DNA of 64,000 bases from UBA7803 sp034522075 (GCA_034522075.1 JAXHLO010000003.1:50941-114940); one strand, 5' to 3'; shown: positions 1-9,014, numbered from the stretch's first letter. Notes: generated by a model from the sequence alone, not told the origin. Translations and numbers: made by a program.

Positions 1-1239
1 GGGCAGGCGGCGCCGCGGCCGATCCGGCTGGCCGGCATCGGGGTCGCCGAACAGGCGCATGTAGTGGCCTTCCATGGTCAGCAGCACCTCCGTGGGGTTG
101 CCGTGGGGCAGTTCCCGGTCCGGCGCACGGGGGTCGAACTTCAGGTCGTGACAGTCGCGGCAGTGTTGCTCCATGCGGATGGGTTCGAAGTGCTCGTCGT
201 CCGCCTTCAGGGTGTGACAGTCGGCGCAGGCCAGCGGCTCGCCGGTGTCCATCTGCTGCACCATGGCCGGGTCGAGGTGGACGTCGTGAGGAAACTTCAG
301 GTTCGACCGGTCTTCAGCCTCCGGCAGCGGCACCGCCTTGCGCTGCCACTCATAAACGAAGCCGGTGCCGCGCGCCTCGGCGCTGCTGACCAGCAGATCG
401 GCTGAGAACGACGGATGGGTGATCTCGGTGAAGCCGCTGACGCCGGCAAGGCGGTTATCGGGCCAATCGGGCTCGGCATGACAATCCGTGCACAGGGCGT
501 CGTCGCTGATGGTCAGATGCATGGGCTCGTTGTGCTCCTTGTGACAGGAGGCACAGCGGGTGGTGTCCAGCCCCGTGTGCGCGGCCAGCGGCGCCGGCGC
601 GTGGTCGGTCATGTTCTTATGGCAGGTCAGACACTGCTCATCCTGAACCCGCTGGAACGGTTTGACGTGGCAGGCGCCGCAATCTGCGCCGATGGCGACA
701 GCATGGGCCGGGTGCAGCGGACCCGACGACCAGACCGCGTCGCTGGTCCACCAGGGTACCCATTCCTCGGGAGCCAGCCAGGGCATGGCCAGACCTGCCA
801 GCAGCACGGCCGCGGCCAGCAGCCACGCCGGCCGGCGCCGCGACAGCCAGGTCTGATTCAGGTTGGTGACATAGGCGCCTTCCAGATCCGCCGGCGTGGT
901 GTTGCGTGCCGGCGTGATCGTGACGGCAGCGTCGAATCCGGCCGGCGGGGCCTGCACGGCCACCCGCGTCCCGGCGAGTTCGAACTCGCTGCCGGGGGCG
1001 AGGGTGGCGGTTGTGACTTCCGCACCGTCGACATTGATCCGGGCGCGGCCCGTGCAGGTCACCTTCAGGGCGTTGCCGCTGGGTTTCAGCGTGCCGTGAC
1101 GGCGGGCGACCCCGCGGCCGATGATCTGAATGGCGCATTCCGGTGAGCTGCCGAAGCTGAGCTCGCTGCCTTCGAACTCGCGATCGTGGACCGCGGCGGG
1201 GCCGCTGGTCTGGCTGGTTTCGCGGATCAGTACCTGCAA
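1..1239 (-). CDS. FHA-like domain / membrane-anchored multiheme cytochrome c, C-terminus beyond window
   Basis: Open reading frame that enters at a TTG at 1239 and runs off the window edge (413 codons visible). The start is chosen because AGGAG overlaps the stop of the upstream gene and lies 9 bases before TTG; no ATG is nearby. Residues about 1-95 look like a compact beta FHA-type domain (SFGSSPECAI, GRGVARRHGTL). One hydrophobic helix lies near 137-155. Six CxxCH haem sites follow: CGACH, CLTCH, CASCH, CTDCH, CADCH and CRDCH, at roughly residues 187 to 361. The protein should carry haems on the periplasmic side and a small cytoplasmic domain. It is the last visible gene of a minus-strand operon after a b-type membrane protein and a flavin/Fe-S fusion, so it is a likely terminal electron carrier. 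The FHA assignment is by sequence feel; the haem motifs are certain. Confidence 0.75.
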   Translation of the reverse strand, partial: MQVLIRETSQTSGPAAVHDREFEGSELSFGSSPECAIQIIGRGVARRHGTLKPSGNALKVTCTGRARINVDGAEVTTATLAPGSEFELAGTRVAVQAPPAGFDAAVTITPARNTTPADLEGAYVTNLNQTWLSRRRPAWLLAAAVLLAGLAMPWLAPEEWVPWWTSDAVWSSGPLHPAHAVAIGADCGACHVKPFQRVQDEQCLTCHKNMTDHAPAPLAAHTGLDTTRCASCHKEHNEPMHLTISDDALCTDCHAEPDWPDNRLAGVSGFTEITHPSFSADLLVSSAEARGTGFVYEWQRKAVPLPEAEDRSNLKFPHDVHLDPAMVQQMDTGEPLACADCHTLKADDEHFEPIRMEQHCRDCHDLKFDPRAPDRELPHGNPTEVLLTMEGHYMRLFGDPDAGQPDRPRRRLP

Positions 1240-1251
1240 CGGCCCGGGCTC

Positions 1252-2121
1252 CTACCAGTAGATGAAGGTGCTGACGATGTGTGCGGCCAGCGCTGCAATC
1301 GTCGCCACGGTCAGCGGCACGTGGACGTAGAGCCAGGCATTCAGCCAGCCCTGCAGGCGGATGTCCTCGCGCAGGCGGCGCAGCACTTCCTGGCGGCGGC
1401 ACAGCACGGCCAGCAGTTCCTGCAGCTGCGCTACTTCCGTGCGCCGGTCGGCGCGGGTGATGCGCTGGGCCACCAGATCGACCACGGCGCTCTGGTCGCG
1501 GTTGGGCTGCCGGCCGTGCTCCAGCGTCTCGAAGGTGGAGCCATCGCGCCCCGATAACTGCGCCAGCACGCCGCCGCCGATGCGCGTGCGGTCGATGCTG
1601 CTGCGTACGGCGGTCTGAATCTCGGCCCCGCAGCGCCGCGCCAGATCCTGACCCTCGCGGTTGAGTTCGTAGAGTTCGGCGAACAGTTCACTGCGATTGC
1701 GCCCGCCGCGGTTGGCGGCCAGCTTGCGGGGGTGGCTCATGTAGGTGTAGAGACCGGCGACGCCGCTCAGAATGACCACGGTCATGAGCACATAGGCCAC
1801 GGTGTGTATGTTGGCGCCGAGTTGAAAGCCGGCATGCAGGGTGGCCAGTACCCACACGGCCAGCCCCAGATAGACGTGGGCGGACGTCCAGCCCTGGGTG
1901 GTGCCCAGCCGTGACCGATAGCTGCGCTTGCGAATGCCCAGCCAGGCCAGCCAGACGATGAGCAAGGCCGCCCAGGTGCCCAGCACGTAACCCTGCCACG
2001 TGCCGCCGTTGGGCGGTTCGCTGCCGCCGTGGGAGGCGTACAGGGCCCAGGCGGCGGCGATGCTCGCCAGACCCCACCACAGATAGCGGTAGCTGCGAAA
2101 GCGCAGGATGTCAGCGAACAT
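1252..2121 (-). CDS. polytopic b-type cytochrome-like membrane protein
   Basis: A 289-residue membrane protein with helices near 15-30, 45-64, 80-101 and 106-127, then a soluble stretch rich in Arg/Glu (about 130-255) and a final helix at 260-289. Histidines sit in the helices (AHVYLGL, TLHAGF, IHTVAYV, YVHVPL, AAHIVS), the pattern expected of a diheme cytochrome b561/ferric-reductase-like protein. The start overlaps the end of the upstream flavin/Fe-S fusion gene by 11 bases. The stop TAG at 1252 is followed directly by the multiheme cytochrome gene, so the three are probably translated together. I infer it moves electrons across the inner membrane from the cytoplasmic Fe-S protein to the periplasmic haems. 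The exact family is not recognised. Confidence 0.7.
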   Translation of the reverse strand: MFADILRFRSYRYLWWGLASIAAAWALYASHGGSEPPNGGTWQGYVLGTWAALLIVWLAWLGIRKRSYRSRLGTTQGWTSAHVYLGLAVWVLATLHAGFQLGANIHTVAYVLMTVVILSGVAGLYTYMSHPRKLAANRGGRNRSELFAELYELNREGQDLARRCGAEIQTAVRSSIDRTRIGGGVLAQLSGRDGSTFETLEHGRQPNRDQSAVVDLVAQRITRADRRTEVAQLQELLAVLCRRQEVLRRLREDIRLQGWLNAWLYVHVPLTVATIAALAAHIVSTFIYW

Positions 2122-4712
2122 CGCTCTTCAGAATCCGTATGAACTGTTCCGGGTTGACCCGCTGTGCGGCCCCCGTCGGGCAGGCGCGTACGCATGCGTA
2201 GCCGCGCGGGTCGCTTACGCAGGCGTCGCACTTCACCGCCCGTTTGCCTTTGTCTAGGGCGGCGTCGGTGGGCTCGAAGCCTTCCGGCTCGCCGGGCCCG
2301 GGGCCGCTGCCGAACAGCAGCCAGCGCAGCAGCCCGGGCTTGGGCGGCGCCTCGTAGGTCATGTGGATCACGTCGTAGGGGCAGTTGGTTTCGCAGTTGC
2401 CGCAGCCGATGCAGGAATCGTCGATGAATACCTGGCCGTCCGGCGCCCGGTGAATGGCATTGGGCGGACAGTCCTTCATGCAGTGCGGGTGCTCGCAATG
2501 CCGGCAGGCGATGGGCACGTGGACGTTGGCGAAGCTCTTGCCTGCCTCGCGGTCGAGGCGCGACAGCCCGCCGTGGGTCTCGGCGCAGGCCCGCTCACAG
2601 TTGTCGCAGCCGATGCACAGGCTCTCGTCGATGAGCAGGGTGTCGGTGGCTTCACCCAGTCCTTCGCCGAGCAGAAAGCTCATGAGGTCGCTGGATTCCG
2701 GGCGCACTTCCATCTGGGTGTTGTCGGTCAGGCGGCGTTGCGCCTCGGTCTGCAACCCTTCGAGGTTGGCGCTCGGCAACTGCATGAGCGACAGAAATTC
2801 CGGGCGGGCGATTTCCACGGTTTCCGTGGCTACGGTGGCCAGCGCGCTTTCGCGGCGCGTGGGGTCGCCCATGAGCGCCATCTCGCCGACCAGTTCCCCG
2901 GCCCGCAGCTCCGCCACGGTGATGGTTTTACCTTCGGTCCGGCGGCGCAGCGACACCGAGCCGCGGCGGATGATGTGCAGACTGTCCCCGGCTTCACCGG
3001 CCTCGAACAGGGTGTCGCCGGGGCGGAACTGGTGAATGCGCGCCCGCTCGGAGATCTCGCGTAGCTCGTCGAAGCCGGCGCCGGGGGCGAAGATGCGTTT
3101 CAGCTCGCGTACCACGAAGATCCAGTCGACGCCTTCGCGGACGTCTTCGTTGGAGTTGAACAGCTTCACCATGATGCGCCGCGGCGTTTCCACCAGGATG
3201 CAGTTGCGTCCGGCCCGGGCGCTCTCCTGGCGCGGCCGGCCGGAGATCAGGCTGCCTTCGCCGAAGAACTGGCCGCGGCCGAGAGCCTCATCGGATTGCG
3301 CCGGGTCGTTGCTTTCCAGAATCACCTCGCCTTCGACGATGGTGAAGAACGACGTGGCGTAGTCGCCCTGGTGATACAGGTAGTCGCCTTCGCGGATCAG
3401 CCGGGTCAGCCGGGAGCGCCGGCCGGCCGCCGCCATTTCCTGCTCCCGGGCGTCATGGCGGGCCTGGGCCTCGTCGAACAGCTCGCCCGGCGGGTAGGAA
3501 GCCAGCACCTCGCTGTCGATGATCAGCTCGCGGAACTGCAGGGCGTTCAGGGTGGCGAAGAAGGGGATGCGGTGCTGAAAGAGATCCAGCACGTCGCCGG
3601 GCGCGCGCTCGAACGGCAGCAGGCAGAAACGGTCTTCGAGCAGCGGGTGGTCGGCGGGCTCGATGTCGTTGCCGTGGATGAACTCCACCACGTCGTAGCC
3701 CTGGTTCATGGCCTGCTTGATCAGCGGATAACCGGCCAGCGAGCCGATGATGTACAGGCCCGGCACATTGCTTTCGTAGCGCCGCGTCAGTTCGGGGATG
3801 GCGTCGGGCCGGTCGTTGGGAAATTCCACGCCGGTGGATTCCACGAAGCCCCGCGGCGGAATGCCGCCGAGGCGGGCGATGATCCGGTGGCAGGCAATGC
3901 TGCGGTCGCCTTCCGGCGTGGCCAGGGTGATGGCCAGCGGTGTGTCCGCCTCGGGCGTGGCCGCCACCTCGCTGACGTTGGCGTTGTACAGGCAGTGGAA
4001 ATCCAGATCCGGGTTGCTGATGGCCTTCAGTACCGCGTTCAGGTTGCCGTCTTTGGCCCGGCTGAATTCGTCGCGGCGGTTGATGATGTAGACCTGGTTC
4101 TGCGCGGCGAGCCCCAGGGCGTTTTCGATGGCGGAATCGCCGGCGCCCACCACCACGAGGGTCTGGCCGCTGAACTGCTCGCGGGTCCTCCAGTATGTAG
4201 TCGACGCCTTCCAGGTCTTCGCCGGGGGCGCCCAGTTTGCGCGGTGACCCTTCCAGGCCCAGTGCCAGCACCACGTACTCGGCATGCACGGTGTCGCCGC
4301 TCTTGAGCTTTATGTGGAAGTCGCCCTGGCTGCCTTCAACCGCCGTCACCTCGGCGCCGTAGCGGATGTTCAAGCCTTCCGTTTCGATGCTGCGGCCCCA
4401 GGTATCCAGAACCTGCTCCCGGGTGCCTGCGGAGAAATCCAGGTCGCTGCGCAGGTCCAGATAACCGGGCTCGTCCATGACGTGCTTGCCCTTCTGGTAG
4501 CGCTGGATGGTGCGGGCGTGCTCGGCGTAGCCTTCGAGCAGGATGTAGCTCGGCTGCGCAGCGCCGGCCTGGCGGTCGAGGGCGGCCGCACGGCCGGCGG
4601 CACTCAGCCCGGCCGGGCCCGAGGACGCCATGATGGCGATCTGCCGATCAAGCGAGTTCCCGTCGCCCTGAGTGCAACTATCTGCCTGGTGCGACTCCTG
4701 CGGCATCTGCAT
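2111..4712 (-). CDS. thioredoxin-reductase-like flavoprotein fused to two cNMP domains and a four-cluster 4Fe-4S domain (frameshift near 4190)
   Basis: A protein of about 867 residues once a single frameshift near 4190 is bridged (GVDYILEDP in one frame continues as REQFSGQTLVVVGAGDSAIENA in the next). Order: an FAD/NAD(P)H domain (about 20-400; degenerate first dinucleotide motif SSGPAGLSAA, second motif GAGDSA); two cyclic-nucleotide-binding-like domains (about 435-520 and 555-650; FFGEGSLISG and LVGEMALMGD); and a ferredoxin domain with 16-Cys HybA/FdhB-like motifs (CIGCDNCERAC, CRHCEHPHCMKDCP, CIGCGNCETNCP, CDACVSDPRGYACVRACP). No redox CxxC of a true thioredoxin reductase is seen, so the flavin half is more like YpdA or ferredoxin-NADP reductases. 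The start at 4712 is a guess with weak purine-rich sequence before it. It overlaps the 3' end of the upstream SDR frame by about 110 bases. Confidence 0.8.
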
Positions 4713-5716
4713 GCCCCTTCCCCGGGGGCTACGACCGACCTTGGGGTCGGAGGAAATCGCTCTCGCCCCGCGACCCGCCGAAGGTCGTCGAGAGCCTGGT
4801 CGAGTTCCGGAAATGTGAACTCGAAGCCGGCGGCTTCCAGTTTGGCGGGTACGGCGCGCACACCGTCGCAGACCAGGGTGGCCTGTTCGCCGAGTGCGGC
4901 CTGCAATATGAACTTGGGCGTTGGCAGCAAGGCGGGACGGCCCATGGCGCGGCCGGCCGAGCGGGCGAACTCGCTGTTGCGCACGGGGTTTGGCGCGGTC
5001 ACGTTGACGGCATCGATCATGGGGGATTCCATGACGAAGCGGATGGCGGCCACCGCGTCGCGCACGTGAATCCACGACAGCCATTGCCGGCCGGTGCCCA
5101 CGGGCCCGCCGACGAACAAGCGGAACGGCAGCAGCATCTGCGGCAGCGCGCCGCCGTGGCGGTCCAGCACCACGCCGAAGCGCAGGCTCACCGTGCGGAC
5201 GTCCGTGTCATCGAGCGGCGCTTCCCAGGCACGGGCCAGCCGGGCCAGAAACTCGGCTCCCTGGGGGCCGTGTTCATCGTGCTCGTCTTCACCGGTGGGG
5301 TAATAGTTGACCCCGGAAGCCTGCAGCAACACCGCCGGCGGTTCGTCGGCGCGGTTGCAGGCATCCACCAGGGCCTGACTGGGCAGGGTGCGGCTGTCCA
5401 GCAGGGCCTGTTTGCGCGCCGCCGTCCAGCGGGCGCTGGCCAGGCTGGCACCGCACAGGTTGATGACGGCGGTGGCGCCGTTCAGGGCTTCCTGCCAGGG
5501 GCCGGGCGACGACGGGTCCCACTGAATGCTGCGGACCTGCCCGGTATCCGGTTGCGCCTGACGGCTCAGGATGCTGACCTTGTGTCCGGCCGCTGCCAGC
5601 ACCGGCACCAGATGGCTGCCGATGAACCCGGTGCCGCCGGCAATCACGATGTGTCCCGGCTCACCGGGGATCGGCCGGGCCCGGTTGACGTGGTGGTCGT
5701 TGTGTTCCTCGCTCAT
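4604..5716 (-). CDS. TIGR01777-family NAD(P)-dependent epimerase/SDR
   Basis: A 370-residue Rossmann protein with the N-terminal nucleotide motif VIAGGTGFIGSHL (about 20-32) and the conserved GVNYYPTGEDE and WLSWIHVRDAV stretches of the TIGR01777 (SDR39U) family. The start ATG at 5716 follows a GGGGGAT Shine-Dalgarno-like sequence. The last ~40 residues (RCRRSRTRQIV onward) look non-native and overlap the start of the next gene, so the true stop may lie near 4750 with a small indel. This family is commonly encoded beside photolyases in light- or singlet-oxygen-responsive clusters; its substrate is not known. It lies 25 bases after the photolyase gene in the same operon. Confidence 0.85.
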   Translation of the reverse strand: MSEEHNDHHVNRARPIPGEPGHIVIAGGTGFIGSHLVPVLAAAGHKVSILSRQAQPDTGQVRSIQWDPSSPGPWQEALNGATAVINLCGASLASARWTAARKQALLDSRTLPSQALVDACNRADEPPAVLLQASGVNYYPTGEDEHDEHGPQGAEFLARLARAWEAPLDDTDVRTVSLRFGVVLDRHGGALPQMLLPFRLFVGGPVGTGRQWLSWIHVRDAVAAIRFVMESPMIDAVNVTAPNPVRNSEFARSAGRAMGRPALLPTPKFILQAALGEQATLVCDGVRAVPAKLEAAGFEFTFPELDQALDDLRRVAGRERFPPTPRSVVAPGEGACRCRRSRTRQIVALRATGTRLIGRSPSWRPRARPG

Positions 5717-5741
5717 CCGATCCCCCGGACGTCTGCAGGGC

Positions 5742-7233
5742 TCAGGCGGCCCGCGTGGTGCGCTCGATGAAGTCGTCGGCCAGGGAGAAGATCTCCGGTC
5801 TGCGCCGGGCGACCCGCGACAGATTGGCCACCATGGGCGCCAGGCGCTGGTTGGCTTTGAGCTTGTCTTCATGGCAGGCAACGAAGCGCCACAGCAGACC
5901 GTCCATGACGTCGCACCATTCGCCGCGTTTGAAGTCGCCCATCTTCATCACGTAGTTCGAGCCGCAGATGTATGGCTTGGTCGTGAAGATGCCGCCTTCA
6001 CTGGTGAGGCCCATGCCGAACACGTTGGGCACCATGACCCAGTCGTAGGCGTCGACGAACATCTCCATGAACCAACGATACACTTCCTGCGGCTCGATGC
6101 CAGACAGGTTCATCAGGTTGGCGGCCAGCATCAGGCGCTCTATGTGGTGCGCCCAGCCCAGCTGCACCGTCTTGTCGATGACGTGATCCAGCGGTGTTAT
6201 TCCTGTGGTGGCGTCGTACCAGGCCCGCGTCAGGCGCCGGTCGGCATTCCACAGGTTGCGTGTGGACAGCGGCTCATAATAGTGGTGATAGACGCCGCGG
6301 ATGAACTCCCGCCAGCCGAGTATCTGGCGGACGAAGCCTTCCACGCTGTTGAGCGGTACGTTGTGCTCGGCGGCATGGAGCAGGGCGCGGTCGAGTACCT
6401 GCTGCGGCGTCAGCAGACCGACATTCAGCAGCGGCGACAGACCGCTGTGGTAGACGAACGGCGAGCGGCGGGTCAGCGCATCTTCGTAGGTGCCGAAGCT
6501 GGCGAAGCGGTTGGCCAGAAACGCATCCAGCCATTGCTCGGCCTGGTCGTGTGTGGTGGGAACCCAGACCCGCTCCAGAGCACCCGGATGGTCCGTGAAG
6601 CGCTGCTGCACCAGTGTAGTGACGGCACGCAGGTGAGGAGTGACGGCGGGATAGTCCGGATCCTCCGGCTGCAGGTTGCGGGGCAGCTTGTGCCGGTTGT
6701 CCTGGTCGAAGCTCCAGCGTCCGCCCACCGGCGTACCGTCTGCGTTCATGAGTATGTCATGGCGGCGCCGTTGCTCACGGTAGAATGGCAGCAGCTTTGG
6801 CGAGCCCTGGGCTTCCAGGTGTTCGGCGAAGTCGTCCAGCGTGTTCATGAACATGGGGGTACGCAGTACCTTCAGCGTCAGGCCGTGGTCGTCGGCGTAG
6901 CGCGCCAGTTCGGCCGACAGGGCGGGACTCTCCAGCTCGAAGTGGTGCAATGTCTGCGGCACGCCGGGCACACACGTCATCGAGGGCTTCGCGCCAGTTC
7001 AGCCCCTGCTCCAGCGCGAAGTAGTGCACGTCGAATCCGGCATCGCGCAGGCGGTCTGCGTGGCTGCGCATGGCGGCGAGAAGAAATGCCAGCTTCTGCC
7101 GATGATAGGTGTAGCGCCGGCACTGCGCCTCGTCCTCGACCATGACCACCGAAACCCGGCGGCGGCTGCCGAGATGCGACGGCTCGAAGAGCTGATTGCC
7201 GAAAATCATGAAGACGCTGTGTGACTGGCTCAT
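5742..7233 (-). CDS. photolyase/cryptochrome of the deoxyribodipyrimidine photolyase-related (FeS-BCP/PhrB) family, frameshift near 6970
   Basis: About 497 residues after joining two frames near 6970. The N-terminal part (VFMIFGNQLFEPSHL, VVMVEDEAQCRRYTYHRQKLAFLLAAMRSH) is the antenna Rossmann half; the C-terminal helical FAD half has GWREFIRGVYHHYYE, LGWAHHIERLM and DAYDWVMVPNVFGMGL. This is the bacterial (6-4) photolyase/CryB family. In the segment that, from memory of the family, carries the paired Cys ligands of the 4Fe-4S cluster, this protein reads MKMGDFKRGEWCDVMDGL with no CxxC, so it may not hold a cluster. The start at 7233 sits 17 bases after the SDR stop. It probably repairs UV damage or senses blue light. 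Confidence 0.85.
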
Positions 7234-7250
7234 GGGTGTTCTCTTGTCTG

Positions 7251-8009
7251 TTACCAGGGCAGTTCGCGGCCGTCCCAGTTGAAGAAGGCGCCGTTGTCGT
7301 CCGGGCTCAGCCGGTCGATGACGTCCAGGATGTGTGCGGCGCTCTCTGCGGCGGGGCGTGCGGCGTGGCGGCGCAGGAACGGCGCACTGAGGGGTGTCGT
7401 GGTGGTGCCGGGGTGGATGGCCGCAACGATGGGGCCGAGCTGCTTGCCCCCGGCGGGCCGGTTGAGTTCGATGGCGGCGTTCCTCAGGCCCATGTTCAGT
7501 GCGGCCTTGCTCATGCGGTAGCTGTACCAGCCGCCAAGGCGGTTGTCGCCGATGCTGCCCACCATCGCGGACAACGCGACTGCCACGGCCCGCTGATCGT
7601 GCCGCAGCAGATCGCTGAAGGCCGCGAGCACCTGCAGCGGCGCCAGGGCATTGACCGTCATGACCTGGCGGAAGTTGTCGCCGTCGAGCTGCGACAGAGC
7701 CTTTTCCGGCCCCAGCCCCGGCTTCTCTTCACCGCCGTGCAGAATGCCCACGCAGATCGCCAGCAGGTGCACCCGAGTCACCTGACGGCGCACCGTGTCG
7801 GCGGCGTGTGCCAGCGATTCCGGCTCGGTGGGGTCGGCCTGTAACCAGGTCGGGTTGGCGCCGCCGGCTTTGTGTGGTTCGCGCGACAGGGCGAATACCC
7901 GGCAGCCGTTCCGCTGCTGCAGCGCCTGGACCAATGCAGTACCCAGACCGCCGCCGGCACCGACCACTACGGCGTTCACAGTGCTGGGGGAGTTTGCTTG
8001 GTTCTGCAT
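7251..8009 (-). CDS. short-chain dehydrogenase, C-factor-like
   Basis: A 252-residue SDR with an N-terminal nucleotide motif AVVVGAGGGLGTALV, a catalytic YSYRMSK (Tyr-x3-Lys) and the preceding Ser in ALSAMVGSIG. The start at ATG 8009 (MQNQANSP) is preferred over further upstream codons because it follows AAAGAGC and lies just 3' of the putative operator at 8016-8041. The nearest relatives by feel are the C-factor (CsgA)-type SDRs that accompany photolyase and MerR genes. It is the first gene after the regulator and likely the first structural gene of the operon. Confidence 0.85.
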   Translation of the reverse strand: MQNQANSPSTVNAVVVGAGGGLGTALVQALQQRNGCRVFALSREPHKAGGANPTWLQADPTEPESLAHAADTVRRQVTRVHLLAICVGILHGGEEKPGLGPEKALSQLDGDNFRQVMTVNALAPLQVLAAFSDLLRHDQRAVAVALSAMVGSIGDNRLGGWYSYRMSKAALNMGLRNAAIELNRPAGGKQLGPIVAAIHPGTTTTPLSAPFLRRHAARPAAESAAHILDVIDRLSPDDNGAFFNWDGRELPW

Positions 8010-8015
8010 CTGCTC

Positions 8016-8041
8016 TTTGTACACTATATGTATAGGACAAA
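8016..8041 (-). promoter_or_regulatory. putative MerR/LitR operator upstream of the SDR-photolyase operon
   Basis: An imperfect palindrome with TTTGT and ACAAA ends. Read on the minus strand it holds TTTGTCCTATAC 20 bases before the SDR start and overlaps the ribosome-binding region. The same 12 bases occur 21 bases before the regulator's own start (9003-9014). Shared sequence at the same spacing suggests co-regulation, probably by the adjacent MerR-type protein. Confidence 0.5.
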
Positions 8042-8063
8042 CAATATACAAAGAAAGGCATGC

Positions 8064-8981
8064 TCAGGGGTCGGCGGCGCTGTCGCTGGCGGCCAGGTCG
8101 AGAGCCCGTTCCACCAGCGTTCTGGCCTGAGCGACGATTTCATAAATTTCCCGGTGCCGCGGCGCATCAGCAGCCGACTCGGTTTCGCAGCTCAGGGAGT
8201 AGTCTTCGAATGCATTGAGCTCACGGATCAGATCCGCCAGATGGCGCGGGCACTCGCACTTCATCCGGTCGGCCCGGTTGCTCAGCCGGTTGAGCTGTGC
8301 CGGCGAATACTGTCTCGGTTGGGCGGCCGGCGCCGCGGTGTCAGTGAGCGGGGCGGGCGCAGCGGCCGGGGCCAGCAGATCGCGCGGCTGCAGGGGCGCT
8401 TTGACGGCCTCGATGCCCATGGCGCCGAGCTGATCCAGCACATTCTGGTAGGAAAAGCGGTAGACCAGCAGCATGCGGCTCGACGGAGCGGGGCGCCGCA
8501 GCCGTACCAGTTCGGCCAGATCCGAAGGCAGCACAGTCGGACGATCTGCAATAATCAGATCGGCGTGGTGTTCCGCCAGCCAGGTCTGGGCTGCCGCGCT
8601 GTCCGCCACACGATGCAGCGCGCCCGCAGGATGTTCCTTCAGCGTGTCTACCAGGGCGCTGTCCGGGGTGGCGATCAGCAGGATGTTGGAGGGGCCTGGC
8701 GAGACTTCTGCCGGTGTCGGCGATGGGCTGGCAAGGCGCGCTTTGAGTTTTGCCGCCGACAGATTGGCCACGCTGGAGATGGTGTGGCCGCTGTCTACCA
8801 GGGCGCGGATGAGAGCCAGGCGGTCGATGTCGTTGCGGCTGTACAGGCGACGGTTGCTGGCGTCGCGGCTGGGGTTCACCGCCTGGTAGCGCCGCTCCCA
8901 GATGCGGATCTTTTCCCGCGAAACGCCGGACAGCCGCGCGGCGGCACCGATGTTGTAACGGGATCTGTCGGACGTGGCCAT
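8064..8981 (-). CDS. MerR-family regulator, LitR/CarH-like architecture without the B12 His motif
   Basis: A 305-residue regulator. Residues about 10-75 form a MerR winged helix (YNIGAAARLSGVSREKIRIWERRY). Residues 105-205 form a Rossmann-like domain in the place of a cobalamin domain (NILLIATPDSALV, DLIIADRP), but no DxHxxG/ExxHxxG cobalamin-ligand motif is visible. The C-terminus has RMKCECPRHLADLIREL followed by FEDYSLSCETES. ATG 8981 is chosen over ATG 8993 because GGAG lies between them at the right distance. It sits at the head of a same-strand SDR-photolyase operon and shares an upstream motif with it, so it probably controls that operon and itself. The signal (light, redox, singlet oxygen) cannot be read from sequence. 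Confidence 0.85.
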   Translation of the reverse strand: MATSDRSRYNIGAAARLSGVSREKIRIWERRYQAVNPSRDASNRRLYSRNDIDRLALIRALVDSGHTISSVANLSAAKLKARLASPSPTPAEVSPGPSNILLIATPDSALVDTLKEHPAGALHRVADSAAAQTWLAEHHADLIIADRPTVLPSDLAELVRLRRPAPSSRMLLVYRFSYQNVLDQLGAMGIEAVKAPLQPRDLLAPAAAPAPLTDTAAPAAQPRQYSPAQLNRLSNRADRMKCECPRHLADLIRELNAFEDYSLSCETESAADAPRHREIYEIVAQARTLVERALDLAASDSAADP

Positions 8982-9002
8982 GCCGGTCTCCATATAGATA
9001 TC

Positions 9003-9014
9003 GTATAGGACAAA
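9003..9014 (-). promoter_or_regulatory. second copy of TTTGTCCTATAC upstream of the MerR gene
   Basis: On the minus strand TTTGTCCTATAC lies 21 bases before the MerR start at 8981, in the divergent gap to tesB. It is identical over 12 bases to the element before the SDR gene. Likely an autoregulatory operator or part of a shared promoter. Confidence 0.45.

Noticed and set aside
3453..4190. Continuation of the flavin gene N-terminal frame past 4190
   Set aside because: After the frameshift this frame is Arg/Pro-rich with no motif; the real protein continues in the other frame.
3296..4306. 336-codon plus-strand frame over the flavin/Fe-S gene
   Set aside because: Shadow frame; the minus strand holds the FAD and cNMP motifs.
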